Source: Balanoglossus misakiensis (lineage: Eukaryota > Hemichordata). Taken from it: 64,000 nt of DNA. Below the pieces are notes generated by a model that made no database searches, was not told the DNA's origin, and saw only the letters and a list, made by a program, of their open reading frames with translations. Within the stretch, counting starts at the first letter, position 1. Each line of letters opens with the position of its first letter. The stretch spans positions 8,122,001-8,186,000 of the forward strand of contig CM082581.2 of NCBI GenBank assembly GCA_040954595.2, written 5' to 3'. Positions 13,901-25,017 of the stretch are shown here, in pieces. Position numbers and translations under genes: made by a program.

Positions 13901-16900
13901 CAGCTCTCATCAAAAAAGAACACCTAGGATTAGCAGAGGTCAGTTTCTCAATTTCATATTATTTGATCAGCCATTCTCTCTCACCCTAGGCCTTCATTAA
14001 CCCTTTCAGTTTGGTAGGAAGTATTGTTGATTGAACTCGTAAACAAGTGTATGATTCTTTTTTTATCTCCAGCTGATTCAGATTACAATTAATACCACCC
14101 ACCTGGAAAAATCATGTGTTTATCTCGAAGAATTCATATCCAATATAACTGGGTAAGTAGCAAATGTAACACAATATGCATCTACTCCTTAACTAACTTA
14201 TAATTTTCATCACATATTTGTGTGTTGAAGTTTTGTATGTTTTCTCCAGACTTGGCCATGATTTCAATTGAAATTTACAGGTGACCTGAATATATTTGTT
14301 TAACCTCGGAAATGCCTGAAGAAATGAATAACTAATAATAACCACAGTAATTAGTCACCTCTGTTGTTCCAACCACAAATAGTGCTCCAGCTGACAGTAA
14401 ACACGCCACAAGTCTCCAAGGCGTCACCATCTTCAAAGACGCGCGGAACGAGGCGGAACAACAGATTTACAGATCGCTCAACGCCAAGATGGACGACTTC
14501 CTGGAGCTGGCGTCTTACAACTGGAAATTGGAAGAGTCCAAGGGTCATTCCAGTGGCTACCTCATGGACCTGATCGCCTTCCTGGAAAGTAATTTCATCG
14601 CCTTCAATCATCTTCCTGTAAGTTGACATTTTATTTTATTTCTCTCTCTCTCTCTCTAGTCACCCTGAACAGTCTCACCAGAAAATGTATAATCTGACAT
14701 TACTTTGATGTCCAGGGTGTGGTTAACAAAAAATTCAAATAAACACATTCTCTGTATTGATAAAAAGAGATATGGATTCATGAAGAAGAAAATTAAAATT
14801 AATTTATTTCTCAGTGTTTTTTTTTTTAAAGTAATAACATTAAGGAATGATTTGCCACATTATTACAATAATACAAACTCACCATAACATTCTGGCAATC
14901 AGTTTGAAATATCGACGTGTATGGTTACTGAACTATTTGCATCATCATTTTACAACATAATCAGATATGCAGATGCTAGCTAACTTTTCCTGGAATCATG
15001 TACACTGACATTCCACAATATATGGACAGAGAGAGGTGAAGTCCACTTCCCTCTGCTGTCCTGGAATTTGAAGTTATTTCTGGAAAGTCTGTTAACATCC
15101 TGGAAAAAATGTGATTCACATATAAATGCAGTTGTATAGTGGCAGTTTTTTGTTAACAAATTATGACACAATTTGTATATCATCAGTCTTGGAAAGTTGC
15201 ATTTTTTTTATACCGGAAAGCTGTGCAATCCCTGTTCAAGTCCTTGACGTGAGGTTAAATTTCAATTAGCATACAATCCATGGTTTTATTATTGACACAC
15301 CTCTTGCACTGATCTCACCAGCCATGACTTGGAGTGAAATTACAAGTACACACTTTAAAGCACAGACATGACATGCACTTGTGAGCATTCTCCACCAATA
15401 GCAGATTTACAATCCACACAGTGGCACTGTGATTTTTCAGCAGCAGATGAGTGATTCCATTGCTAATTCCTGAACCCCACCAACCCCCTCATCACCCCCT
15501 CCCCCACCCCAACTTCACTCCCACAGTTCTCCAAAATCTACACTTTCCAAACTTGAATATACCGGTATACTATTATGCATATATATATGTATGTTAAGAC
15601 AGGTGGATGTGGTTAGCATTGATTTGTAATGTCCTTTGCTGAGAACCAGTTCATTTGCATGGCCTTGACTGTTTCGGTTGCTTGCATGGAATCACCAGCG
15701 CACTTGCAAAACCATTCCCCATTTTGCCAAACACTTAAGAATAAACTGAGACCACTTTCAAATACGGAGCAGTTGGCAAAATTTGTTTGACACTACACAA
15801 ACATTGCCATCATCACACGTCCATACACATGTACATGTACATACATATCCTATTCGTGAATTACCATTGCTTTGCTGGTGTTCATGTTCAGGTCATTACT
15901 GTAGTCTGTTTAAGTCTTTGTGCTCACCAGAAATAAAAAGAATCCATATTGTTTTGCCAAGTCGTATTTATATACTATGAGCGCTTTATAAATAGTAACT
16001 ACATGTATACCCAACCCCATTAAAAACCAGAAAAATGCAATCTTTAAATACAGCCATGACTTCCTACAAAGACAAAAGAGAAGTGGAATAAAAATATCAA
16101 CCATACTCACCTTTACCACTTCTTCAACCAGAAAGGGGATCCATTCTATTATTATTTGATATTTTATTTTGTCGTTTTTTGAAGTCCTTTTTATTTTTCA
16201 CCCAATTTTCTAGGGTTTCACAGCGCTTGATTTCAGCGTAAGTAAACCAAGATACCCTGTTCTTGTAGTTTTGCCATGACATGCTCATGTGAGGTCCCTC
16301 TTTTAACCATAAAACACAAACTTCTCTCTTTCAGTTATAACCCACTTCTGAACATCATTCATGTACTGTACATTGCATGAGTATATAACCTCCATTTCCC
16401 ATTTCAACAAGGGCTGGACAGATCAGTGGGTCTTTCACTATATGTGGACATTTTTTTCTAAATGTACAAACAAAAAAAAGTATTCAAAATGTATGTTTCA
16501 TATAGCATTCAGTGTGCCTATCTTGGTTCGTGAATAGGAACAGAAAAGATTCCGGTTTATAGATACAAAGTTCCCTCTAGACCATCTTCAAGCCAAAATC
16601 CTACGTGCGTCTTTGGTCAGCATAGTCAAGATTCATTACTGATCTGTTTCACCTTCATCATAGGTCATCGTTCAGAGGCAACTCTGATTTGCATGTTGTA
16701 GCAATACTTTTCATTTTTATTTCTAATTGGACTGGTGCTAAATGACTTTGATTATTGTAGAGTTTGGGTTCTTACCCCTATTCTTTGAAAAAAGTGGAAC
16801 AATTCAATTATATCTTGGTAAGGATCATACCAACCGTGTTGGGAAGGTGGATGGACACTTAATATTTTTGTTGTCTTTCTAATATTTTGTTTTATATGGG

Positions 16901-18694
16901 GACTCTCACAGCATGCTTCTGGCAAACTACATTATCACTAACAATCCAGATTTTCCCCCCATGTGTCAACCAAATTAACTCATCAAGTGAGGTGGATCAT
17001 AGACATGCCAGTTATATTAACCTCGTCAAATTAGGAGCATCCTAGATACACCAGTCAAAAGAATTAGTGTAGGAAGTGCTTTCTGTATGTATAAATTTTG
17101 AGAGACTGACAGAGCCAGTCAGATGGACAGATGGATAGATGATGGCCAGACATAATCAGATATACACTACTCTATCAAATGTCAGTCATCCTGGATCACA
17201 CTGTCCATCAGAATAATTCACTTTTACATAGTGAGGGTCATATTATGATTTTTACAACTGCATGAATCATATGAATCATATCACCCATCTTTAGTGTTGT
17301 TCACTGATATGAGAATTTACAACAATGAGAGTGACTGCCACATGGAACTTGATGTGTGTTCTTCAGCACCTTGTGATGTAGTGGTTAGTGAGTGTGGCAT
17401 TTGAGTGTCTTTGGATGGGAAGATATACCAGCACACTGTAACATGGGGTACTTCAGTATTAGGAAAGTCACACACTTACTGCTACCATGTCCCTAATCTG
17501 AGCCCTAAATGGTAGGGGATATACAGGGGGTGGGGAGGGGATGGGGTAACTGTCCTAGAACCCAAAAGGCTGAATGTACCCAGACAGAGCTGTTGATGGC
17601 ATGGCTGAGATGTGCTTGTACATTGCTGGTTTTCGTATTAAACTTGGATGTATTTCCCAGAGCGGTGAATTTGCATCTGATGCATTATATTTTACTGTAG
17701 TAGTATGTAGTGATGGCATGGCGGTGCATATTTTTTTTCACAGTCTTGCATTTGATTATACATGTTTAATTCAAATCCTAACAAATAATTGTTTTCTTTT
17801 TCTTTTTTTTTAGCATAATTACCCTAGCTAACCGGTCACTTCCATATTTTACCCATAGATTGACTAACCTGGTTATAGTAAAGAACTATACTAATAGGTG
17901 GAAGAGAAGTAAGGTTGCACATGGCATGCTTGTAAGAGAAAATCTGTTATCTTCATTTTCAGGGTAAAGTTGCACAGACTGCGTGTATGTGTGCCTGCAA
18001 ACATCTGGCTAACTCGTTAATGCAGTTTCTGATCGACCCGGACGTGAAAAGTATCTCCATGGGTGCCCTTCAACAGTTTAATTTAGATGTTATTCAGTGT
18101 GAGCGTAAGTACATCCATCAGATTCTGAATACGATTTGACTGATAAATTGCTTGGTTTGTTTGTTTGTCCGTGCAGCTACATCAGTTAAAAATCAATAGA
18201 CCAACATCTCAGATCACAATTTTTCCACAATTTTTTTTTTCATGCAGAATTTGCAAACTCAGAGCCCGTACCAGGGTTCCGCGATGGTGCACTACAGATG
18301 ACGTTTCTAGAACTACGGCAGCTGCTTGACCTCTTCATGACCTGGGATTGGTCCTCCTACTTTGCCGACCACGGTCAGCCGAACAGCAAATACCTGAGGG
18401 TCAGTCCGCAGCGGGCCCTGACCCTGCTTGAGAAGTAAGTGTATGTCTGTGCGCGTATGTACACCTGGGGAATGGCCAATGAGAGTGCAGAACAATAACT
18501 GCAGTGAGTGACATGGCATGAATGATTCTGATACTTTTCTTACCTTTCACTTCCCCTTCATGTTTTTCAGGATGAAAGATGCGGACAAGAAGAAGAATTT
18601 ACTGTCAACGTTCAAGAAGAATGAGAGGGACAAGAAGAAACTGATGGATACAGTGCATAAACAGCTTCGGGCTCTAGCCTACGGTACAAGCTAG
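7951..18694 (+). CDS. EXOC6: Exocyst complex component 6 (Sec15)
   Basis: Sec15 subunit of the exocyst, which tethers secretory vesicles to the plasma membrane and binds Rab GTPases such as Rab11. Exons (approximate): 7951-8087 (alternative 8404-8501), 9881-10046, 10226-10364, 10554-10599, 11159-11363, 11872-12036, 12230-12382, 12527-12573, 12736-12856, 13043-13114, 13274-13477, 13587-13696, 13827-13938, 14072-14152, 14383-14617, 17963-18104, 18248-18434, 18571-18694. Phases join throughout, giving about 814 residues with the first exon shown (about 801 with the other), close to the roughly 804 of human EXOC6. Recognisable blocks are MCNFHYHGF, FLENIRKHSDRIG, VYRCLHIYSVLG, GFFVVEDHIL, FRDIFDEDNY, FKDARNEAE, SMGALQQFNLDVIQCE and LRQLLDLFM. 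Exon 6 encodes an acidic, probably disordered insert ending in DEDEDEE. I chose the ATG at 7951 (AAAATGGCGG context) over an upstream in-frame ATG at 7852. Confidence 0.95.
8404..8501 (+). CDS. EXOC6: EXOC6 alternative first exon
   Basis: A second ATGGCGGAC start (AAGATGGCGG context) opens a 98-base frame that ends in TTCAG before GTATAT. It leaves the same phase (2) as the exon ending at 8087, so either can splice to 9881. The encoded ends are related: RENILSEIESSSDPLGPTVR for the first and HERLVLEIEESDPACIGLTF for this one. Both align with the human N-terminus, which reads EHERILQEIESTDTACVGPT as I recall it. This is therefore a mutually exclusive first exon with its own promoter, not an internal exon. 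A CCAAT box at 8276-8280 lies upstream. Confidence 0.75.
8904..8940. repeat. (GTT)n(ATT)n microsatellite
   Basis: A compound trinucleotide array in the first EXOC6 intron: GTT units followed directly by ATT units. The reading frames over it are low-complexity V/I runs with no gene support. Confidence 0.9.
10686..10826 (+). repeat. 141-base dispersed repeat, copy 1
   Basis: This block in an EXOC6 intron recurs at 11608-11748 in the same orientation and at the same length, with only about five differences. It begins TTGAATGCCACCTACTGCTA and ends CAAATTCTGGCGACA. Flanks differ on both sides and I see no clear target-site duplication or terminal inverted repeat. It is probably a recent dispersed repeat (SINE-like or MITE-like fragment) or a local segmental copy. 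It is not part of the EXOC6 reading frame. Confidence 0.9.
11608..11748 (+). repeat. 141-base dispersed repeat, copy 2
   Basis: Near-identical to 10686-10826, about 96 percent by eye, and 922 bases downstream in the next EXOC6 intron. The differences cluster in the CCTTGTCTTTCT/CCTCGTCTCGCT and GTCAGACTGG/GCCAGGCTGG segments. The minus-strand open frame over it is incidental. Confidence 0.9.
14618..17962 (+). other. Large EXOC6 intron
   Basis: The longest EXOC6 intron, 3.3 kb. It contains a short (CT)n run near 14641, poly-C tracts near 15490 and ACATGTAC repeats near 15830. I see no nested gene: the open frames are short and AT-rich, without recognisable domains. Confidence 0.6.
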
Positions 18695-20505
18695 GAGCGA
18701 AAACAACCTGTCACTGTGGCTTTATAAAAAAATATTATCGAGAACATCAAACAGAAACAGCTTCGCGGCATGGCCTTGTGCAAAGAGACTGTTGCAGCAA
18801 ACTGTTGTGCTGAGATGTTGGAAATCAGTGGCTTCTTGACGCAGCATGCCAGGCGCTAACAGCAGAAAAACACTCAAGCTGTACTCTGCGTGTCCATCCT
18901 TTGCGATGGCATCGATACAAAGAAGCAAATGCGAATCTTGTCTCATCTGAAGAGACAAAGTATTTTTTGTTGTTGCTAAAATTGCCCTCCAATTTTTTTT
19001 AAAGTCTGGATTTTCAAATGATTCAGTGATTTTTTAAAGGCAGTGAAACCATGCCAAAAATGAGCTGTCTTTTGGAGCAGTCAGATTTTATCTGTGAGAT
19101 CTGTTGTCTTGGAGTGTGTCATGTCTCAAACTCAGAGGGAGAGAGTGCAGGAGAGTGAGTATGTGTGTGTGTCAGTATGTGTGTGTATCTCTGTGTGTCT
19201 GTGTACAACCCATACACGTCTTTTACAATGGGCATCTTATGTGTGTGTAAAATCTGCTTGATGCAGAAATTTCGCAAATCATGAATCTAACATTACTGTA
19301 TTTGTGAATGCTAATTGTATTAAGGTTATTACTGGTCTTTGTTAATCACTCTGTCAACCCAATACACGGCATTCAAAGAAAAATGGTACAAGATTTTACC
19401 ATGAATCATGTGTAGTCATTGAAATAAGCGGAAGGGAGGATAAGAGAAAAGACCTACGTTTTGCAATATGGTAGCTTGGCGTAAGAGGAAGGACACCACT
19501 CAACATTTATCTGTAGTTGTCAAAACACTTTTTTTGAAATTTACAATGCACTTTGTAGAGGTAATTTGCAAAATACCCCAAAAGTAAGTTTGACAGATGT
19601 ATTTTTCATTTTTGGCTGACTATTTTGTCCTTCCCCCGGTGCAAATGTTACTTTTATTTGCTTCATGTTCATTCCAAGTGTTATTTTCCCCCAGAATATT
19701 ATTCCTGTCAGTTACTCTGGTTCGATAATCATAAGTTGCTGTTTACATATTATGAGATTTTCACTTCAGTGTTCAACAGTAGCGTTTATGCCCCCCTTCA
19801 GCAGATGTAAACATGAAGATGAATGAAATGGTGCTGTAGCGATATCAAAGTTATGTGTACAACTGATATGATATTTTGTGCAATATTGCTAGTCCTTAGC
19901 AGCAAGACAGGCTGAAACTTGCTACCACATGCACCGTCTCCCTCCTTGAATCATATCACAAGTTATCTTGTTGCTAAAAATCACAGACCCTCAAGGGTCT
20001 ACGATAAAAATCAAGTTGAACTTGTGTCATAAAGGAGGTGGTTTTGGGTTTTATTGATGGCAGTGCCTGTCACCTGCACACTGTGTGCCCCAGCCAATAG
20101 AAGTGCAGCCAAACACAGTATACAATACAGGTCAGTTGACTGCACATTTGACCTAAATTCTGCCCTGTTATCCGGTCAGGTAACAACGACCAGAAACCAT
20201 GATTATGCATTTGTTATGCATATCAGTGCAAAAATAATGCACATCATGTGACTATGATTTGGCCAATCACAGCACAGAAAATACACCGAGTGTATTGTTA
20301 CAATACCAAATTGTTTGTCTGCACAGTGCTACCAGTGTCCGTGATGTGTGAAGGAGAGGGCACTGCTGATTGTGTCTTCCAGTGTCAAGTTAAATAGACC
20401 AAGTATTCAGCCTGTCTTGCAGTAGTCTTAGTCTGAAAAATCTCTGTAAGTGTACATAGTACTCTTTTTGTATTTCAGCGTATATCTCCTGCCACAATGA
20501 ATAAA
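18695..20505 (+). other. EXOC6 3' UTR candidate
   Basis: Non-coding sequence after the EXOC6 stop at 18692-18694. The first well-placed AATAAA lies at 20500-20505, which would give a 3' UTR of about 1.8 kb. A GT-rich tract lies near 19150-19205. No coding region is supported here. Confidence 0.45.
20500..20505 (+). terminator. Polyadenylation signal, probable EXOC6
   Basis: Canonical AATAAA, the best candidate downstream of the EXOC6 stop codon. The true cleavage site needs transcript data. Confidence 0.4.
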
Positions 20506-22544
20506 AATAATAAGCTTTTGAGTAAAATAAAATTTGGCAGTGTGTGTCAGTTACAATATGTGCTTCCTTGGTATTCAAAAATTAAACCCATCGAAAGAAA
20601 AATCTGCTGGAAAGGTGTTGCATCCGGAAGTGATGCGTGCTGAACACCTCTGACGAATAGTTGTGGCCTAATTAGCATAGCCAAACATAAGCCAATGAAC
20701 GACGGGGAGAAGCGACGGTCGCTGGAACTTATCCAATCGGATACCATAAATGTGGTTACGTCACCCCCTCATTTCGCACTTTTGTATTCAAGCATAATTC
20801 CGTCTCGTTTCTGGTCACCAAGTGCACGAATAGTTTATTCTTACGCCAGGCACTAGGCGTCTCATTTCGTTACAAATAGTCTCGTTAACTGGTACGCTGA
20901 CAAAGGATGAATTCCGAGCAAGTTCCTCCGTGTGTGGGGCTGAACACCCCTCCATCGAATGTTTCTGTCCGACTTTGCGCGTCCAAAAAGCGCCGAACTT
21001 TCAGCCAATCGGAAGGCGCGACCGCTCTTGCATCATTTGTTGTTGATGTAGTCGTAGCAACAATGGAACACTCGAAGTGCTTTTGGTATTCATGTATTCG
21101 GATGCTTGACGGAGCTATCGGAACGCCCACTTTTTTCGCCAGAAAAAGTGCTTAAAAGCTGCTGGAAGTTCTCGGCTGATATCAAGCAATTTTAAAACAG
21201 TTATCTACATGTTGATTGTCGGAATATGGCAAACAACTTTACACAAGAAGTGAATTTGGACAATGTATGTCCACTTTTTGAGCGTAAGTGCCAATAAATG
21301 GTGAGATTGTTAGAAGTGAACTATAGAGTAGCTTGGAAGTATTAGGGCGAACGGTGCACGTGGTATTTTCAAATTATCCGACCAGAATTAAATTCCAAAG
21401 ACCCACAAAAAATTAGGCGTAATAGGATCCGCAAAAACACACAATTTCCGCTCAGTCCGCGTTCAATATAAACATACGTGTGTTACAAGAATAGTATATA
21501 GGTCATTAATTTTAGAATAAACTGTAAAATTACCAAGGAGCGTGGAAAGTTATCGAAGCAGCGTTGGACCTCTAAACAAACTTTTGGCATTCATGTTTCT
21601 ATAAATGGTGTTGTCATCGACACCGTGACAGACAAAAGACACTAGGAGCGCCATTCACCCGTTGTCAAGATTGCCGTTTCTCTTCGTCTGTGCATGCGCA
21701 CTATACGGATTTCCGGTCGCTGACGTAGACAATGACACGCCCATCGGAAGATCCTATATCATGTCACGGTCTCTCCCAGACTGTGATCATGTGTATATTT
21801 AATTACACGTGACGTTTATCAATGTTTTACACGCTAGTCGTCACGGTGGTCATGGAGACAACTAATTTTTCGTCCGCTCTTTGCTTTTCCGGGAAACTTG
21901 CGAAGCGGACTTGATGTGGAACACGTCTCCGCGCAAGACTGATAGATCGACGAAAGGGATCCGAGAATGGACTCTCTTAAATTATGTCAAATCTTGGGTC
22001 TGTGAAAGCTCCATGGCCAATTATAATAAAATGCAGTATGTGCACAAATATTTCACCAGGAAGACAGGCCATTATAAAACAAGGTTCCTCAAATATCTCC
22101 AAAATGAGTACATAACTTCACAATAACCCGTCAGAATATCGATCATTCATGTCTTAAATGGTGTCCATATTTTCAAGTGTAATTTCAAATGATTGCGATT
22201 GCGTATGTATACACACGGCACATCTCACAGCACTTACGCATGGTAAATAAATGTAGCTAGTACGTGTACACAGTAGTTCTCATATGCTAAATTTAGATAA
22301 TTACAAAACTATGGAAAATGGCCGAAACAGCTTGTTAAATTGGAGAAATGGGCCGTCGTAAACGAGGTTCCGCCGGAATGCCGCCCCCGACAGCAGCTAC
22401 TGACGTAAATTGCCAACACGCTCTCTTTTCAAAGATATCCTGTGTAAGCCCTAACCGCCACACACACACGGTACCGGTGTATGCAAAAGTTCCTGTCTAT
22501 TCGCGGAATTGGCCGAAGTGAGCTCGGCTATTTTCGGCTCAAGT
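20506..22544. other. Intergenic region upstream of the cytokine-like gene
   Basis: No gene is supported. Short open frames at 20.9-21.2 kb and 21.9-22.1 kb have no recognisable family. The region includes a palindromic STAT-type site, TTCCGGGAA, at 21887-21895 and a CRE/ATF-type TGACGTAA at 22401-22408. Both could belong to the control region of the gene starting at 22745. Confidence 0.4.
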
Positions 22545-22625
22545 GGGGATTCCCTGCGCCGGGTCTACCGTAACCATTGAATGTGTTTCGCGTCATCGAC
22601 CGGACGTTGAGGACACAATATAAAG
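22545..22625 (+). promoter_or_regulatory. Core promoter with kappaB site and TATA box
   Basis: GGGGATTCCC at 22545-22554 fits the NF-kappaB consensus GGGRNWYYCC perfectly. A TATA box, TATAAAG, lies at 22619-22625, 65 bases further on. A start site about 30 bases after the TATA box would leave a 5' UTR of about 95 bases before the ATG at 22745. The kappaB site would then sit near -100. TATA-containing promoters with proximal kappaB sites are typical of inducible immune genes, including vertebrate IL-6. Function is inferred from motifs. Confidence 0.55.
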
Positions 22626-22744
22626 AGCGCTTGTTCACTGGTGAAAGTAACAGAATTACTAGCAAGCAAGCAAGAACGATCGAACACATCGCAATAGTCC
22701 TGCAACCAGAAAACTTCTTCACGACAACTTACCCACGAGAAAAA

Positions 22745-25017
22745 ATGACAACTTCAAGGAAAATCTACAATTTTGCTGAAATCGGTTAGTTGCAAATAAT
22801 GTCTGATTATAATCAACTTTGCTCTCAATTTTTTCCCTCTTCGTCGTGGAAATTCTGGTTTGCACTATTTCTTATTATTTTCCAGCCTAACGATAACATA
22901 ATCTTTCTTCTCCAACAGCGGTTGCAGTGGCCTTAATGTTGGCAACGTTTATCAATGGAGCACCAACTGTTGCCGCCCCAAGTGAAGACACGGTGGCAGA
23001 TTCCTACACAACTTTGTACCAGAAGACAGTCGCTTTCTATTCGGAACATCAAGAAATCTACAAAAAATTTGTAAGTATAGTGATCTCATCACTCAGCCGA
23101 TTACATAATGTGGTTTTAAAAATAGCTGATTTTTTCATTACCGCATAATTAATTGTTGGATCCGGGAAATACGGGCTGGATTTAGGCTTATAGGTTCTCT
23201 TGTATTTATGTTTCAATGTAGTATTTTATTCCACTCTGGACCCGCTCTGATTCAACAACATGTGTGTATGTCTGCACAGTTGAGAAACTGGATCACGCGA
23301 CCGTGTAATGAGGCCACGGACCACGTTGACTGACCCAAATCATAATATTATCCGAGTACACAACATGTGGTTGTCCGCTCCCGCGGCTATTCCACTCAGT
23401 AGCAGGTTAAAGGCCAAACAAGCGAGACTATTAAATACGCGCGCTGAAGCCAACTTCGCTTATATTATGAAACACTGTACAGTTTGCATTTACTTGTACA
23501 TGTATTCATGTTACGGAGATCTGTTGGTGAAGCCGGAAAAAACTTCAAAGGTGTTTGATTTTTTCACTTAAAAGAAGCTCCAAATAATGTCACATTTTAC
23601 ACTGAGGGTCCATGAGTTGTTGCGCACTTTACGGAAATCCAGACGTGCAAACTTAAACATTGGGCTTGTTCTGTGGTGTGAAGTCAAGGAGGAAGTCAAT
23701 TTAGTATTTACTCGCTGTCAGTGGTCGCGAGGAGACACGCCCAGGCACTTTGATACCCCGTGAGGCCTTGTAGATACACATACGTTCGAATGTTCGGTTG
23801 ATTTGTCATCAATTTGCCATTTGTGAAAAAGTACACCCGCACGAAACCCAAAAGTGCGTGGTGATGACGCGATAGTCAACCGCCTTTACAATGAGGAAAT
23901 CACAGAGCTATTTTTAGCCCAGACTAATACTTAAATTGTCTCCTCCTTTTTTGGTGTTTACAGAAAAGCATCCGCCTTGACAACGAAGACATCATGGACG
24001 ATATCCACAGTTTCAATTTCGAAGGTTTGCCAACTCCAGTCTCAAGATTCTTGGCATTTCGTATGGAGGTAGGCATACCCTGTTCTTTGAACACTTCCAT
24101 GAACCAAAGACCGAACATTACAAACAGCAACGTCATTTCCTTGAAAGACCCTAAACCGTTCCCTAGAGCAATACATGCATGCAGCGCATACCGCTTATCA
24201 AGGATATGGATGTTCGATTGAAAGCGCGCCCTCTGGTGGCCTCTACGCCGCACCCTGGTTCCGAATCGTAATACTTCGTAATACTAATAGTACTTCCTCC
24301 ATTGACTTTCTCTTTAAAACATCTTTTCTTCATTCAACCAACAGGAGAAAGATTTACTGGTTCTGCACAGAGACAACTTCCAGGCATTCCTGTCCTTTGT
24401 CCAGATTATGTACATGGAAGAGTTGGATCACGAAGCTGAGGGTCTTTCAGATCCCTTCCACGAGGAGTTCCAGGAAATCCGTCATCATCTGAACATCGTC
24501 ATCAATAATCTCAATTCATTGGTGAGTACACTTACAAACACAATTATTTTGCCATGTTTATTATTGGTAAATTTACGTCTTGGCGGGTGGTATATGTTTT
24601 CTCTATTCAGCAACAGTAAATGACACGTGTGGTTGTATTACTGAGGTCAGCGGCATACTGTTTATACGTCCAAAAAAACTTGTGAACTTATATGAAAAAG
24701 GTGAAATGATGATGACGATGGAGGTGGTGGTTGTGATTATAGGCGATAGTAGGAGTGATGATTATATGATAAAAAAAAATTCTTGCACAATGCAGAATGA
24801 TACTGATAGTTGTGTTTTCTTTGACTTTGCTCCGCAGCTGCACGCTTTGGGGTACCCAGACAGTGTTGACACCAGCGAAGACCCTGCCGGTGCTAGCATG
24901 CTGAATTCTGTCCACATCCGCGACATCAGACACGTCAAAGTTCTCTACGAGCTCTCCAACTACCTGCCCAGTGCAAGGCAACATTTCGAACATCTTGGCA
25001 AGAGCTCGACCATCTAA
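22745..25017 (+). CDS. Secreted four-helix cytokine-like protein (IL-6/CNTF class)
   Basis: Exons 22745-22784, 22919-23070, 23964-24068, 24345-24521 and 24838-25017 give 217 residues. Residues about 14-28 are a hydrophobic signal-peptide core (AVAVALMLATFINGA). The remaining roughly 185 residues contain no cysteine and no N-glycosylation sequon. Predicted helices: A about 42-64 (exon 2), B about 100-129 and C about 135-163 (exon 4), D about 182-211 (exon 5), with a long A-B loop in exon 3. Helix D, VKVLYELSNYLPSARQHF, resembles the CNTF helix D that I recall as LKVLQELSQWTVRSIHDL. FYSEHQEIYKKF resembles the end of CNTF helix A, and NFQAFLSFVQIMYMEEL resembles its helix B. Intron phases are 1-0-0-0, the layout I know from IL-6, G-CSF and growth hormone. 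It would act extracellularly through a gp130/domeless-type receptor. A growth-hormone-like or other helical ligand is the main alternative. Confidence 0.7.

Noticed and set aside
20885-21155. Two overlapping open frames of about 80 residues upstream of the cytokine-like gene
   Set aside because: No family, both strands open equally, and no splice or promoter support.
22745-25017. Alternative reading of the cytokine-like gene as saposin-like or another secreted helical protein
   Set aside because: Saposins and most other secreted helical families need conserved cysteines, which are absent; growth-hormone-like ligands remain a live alternative.
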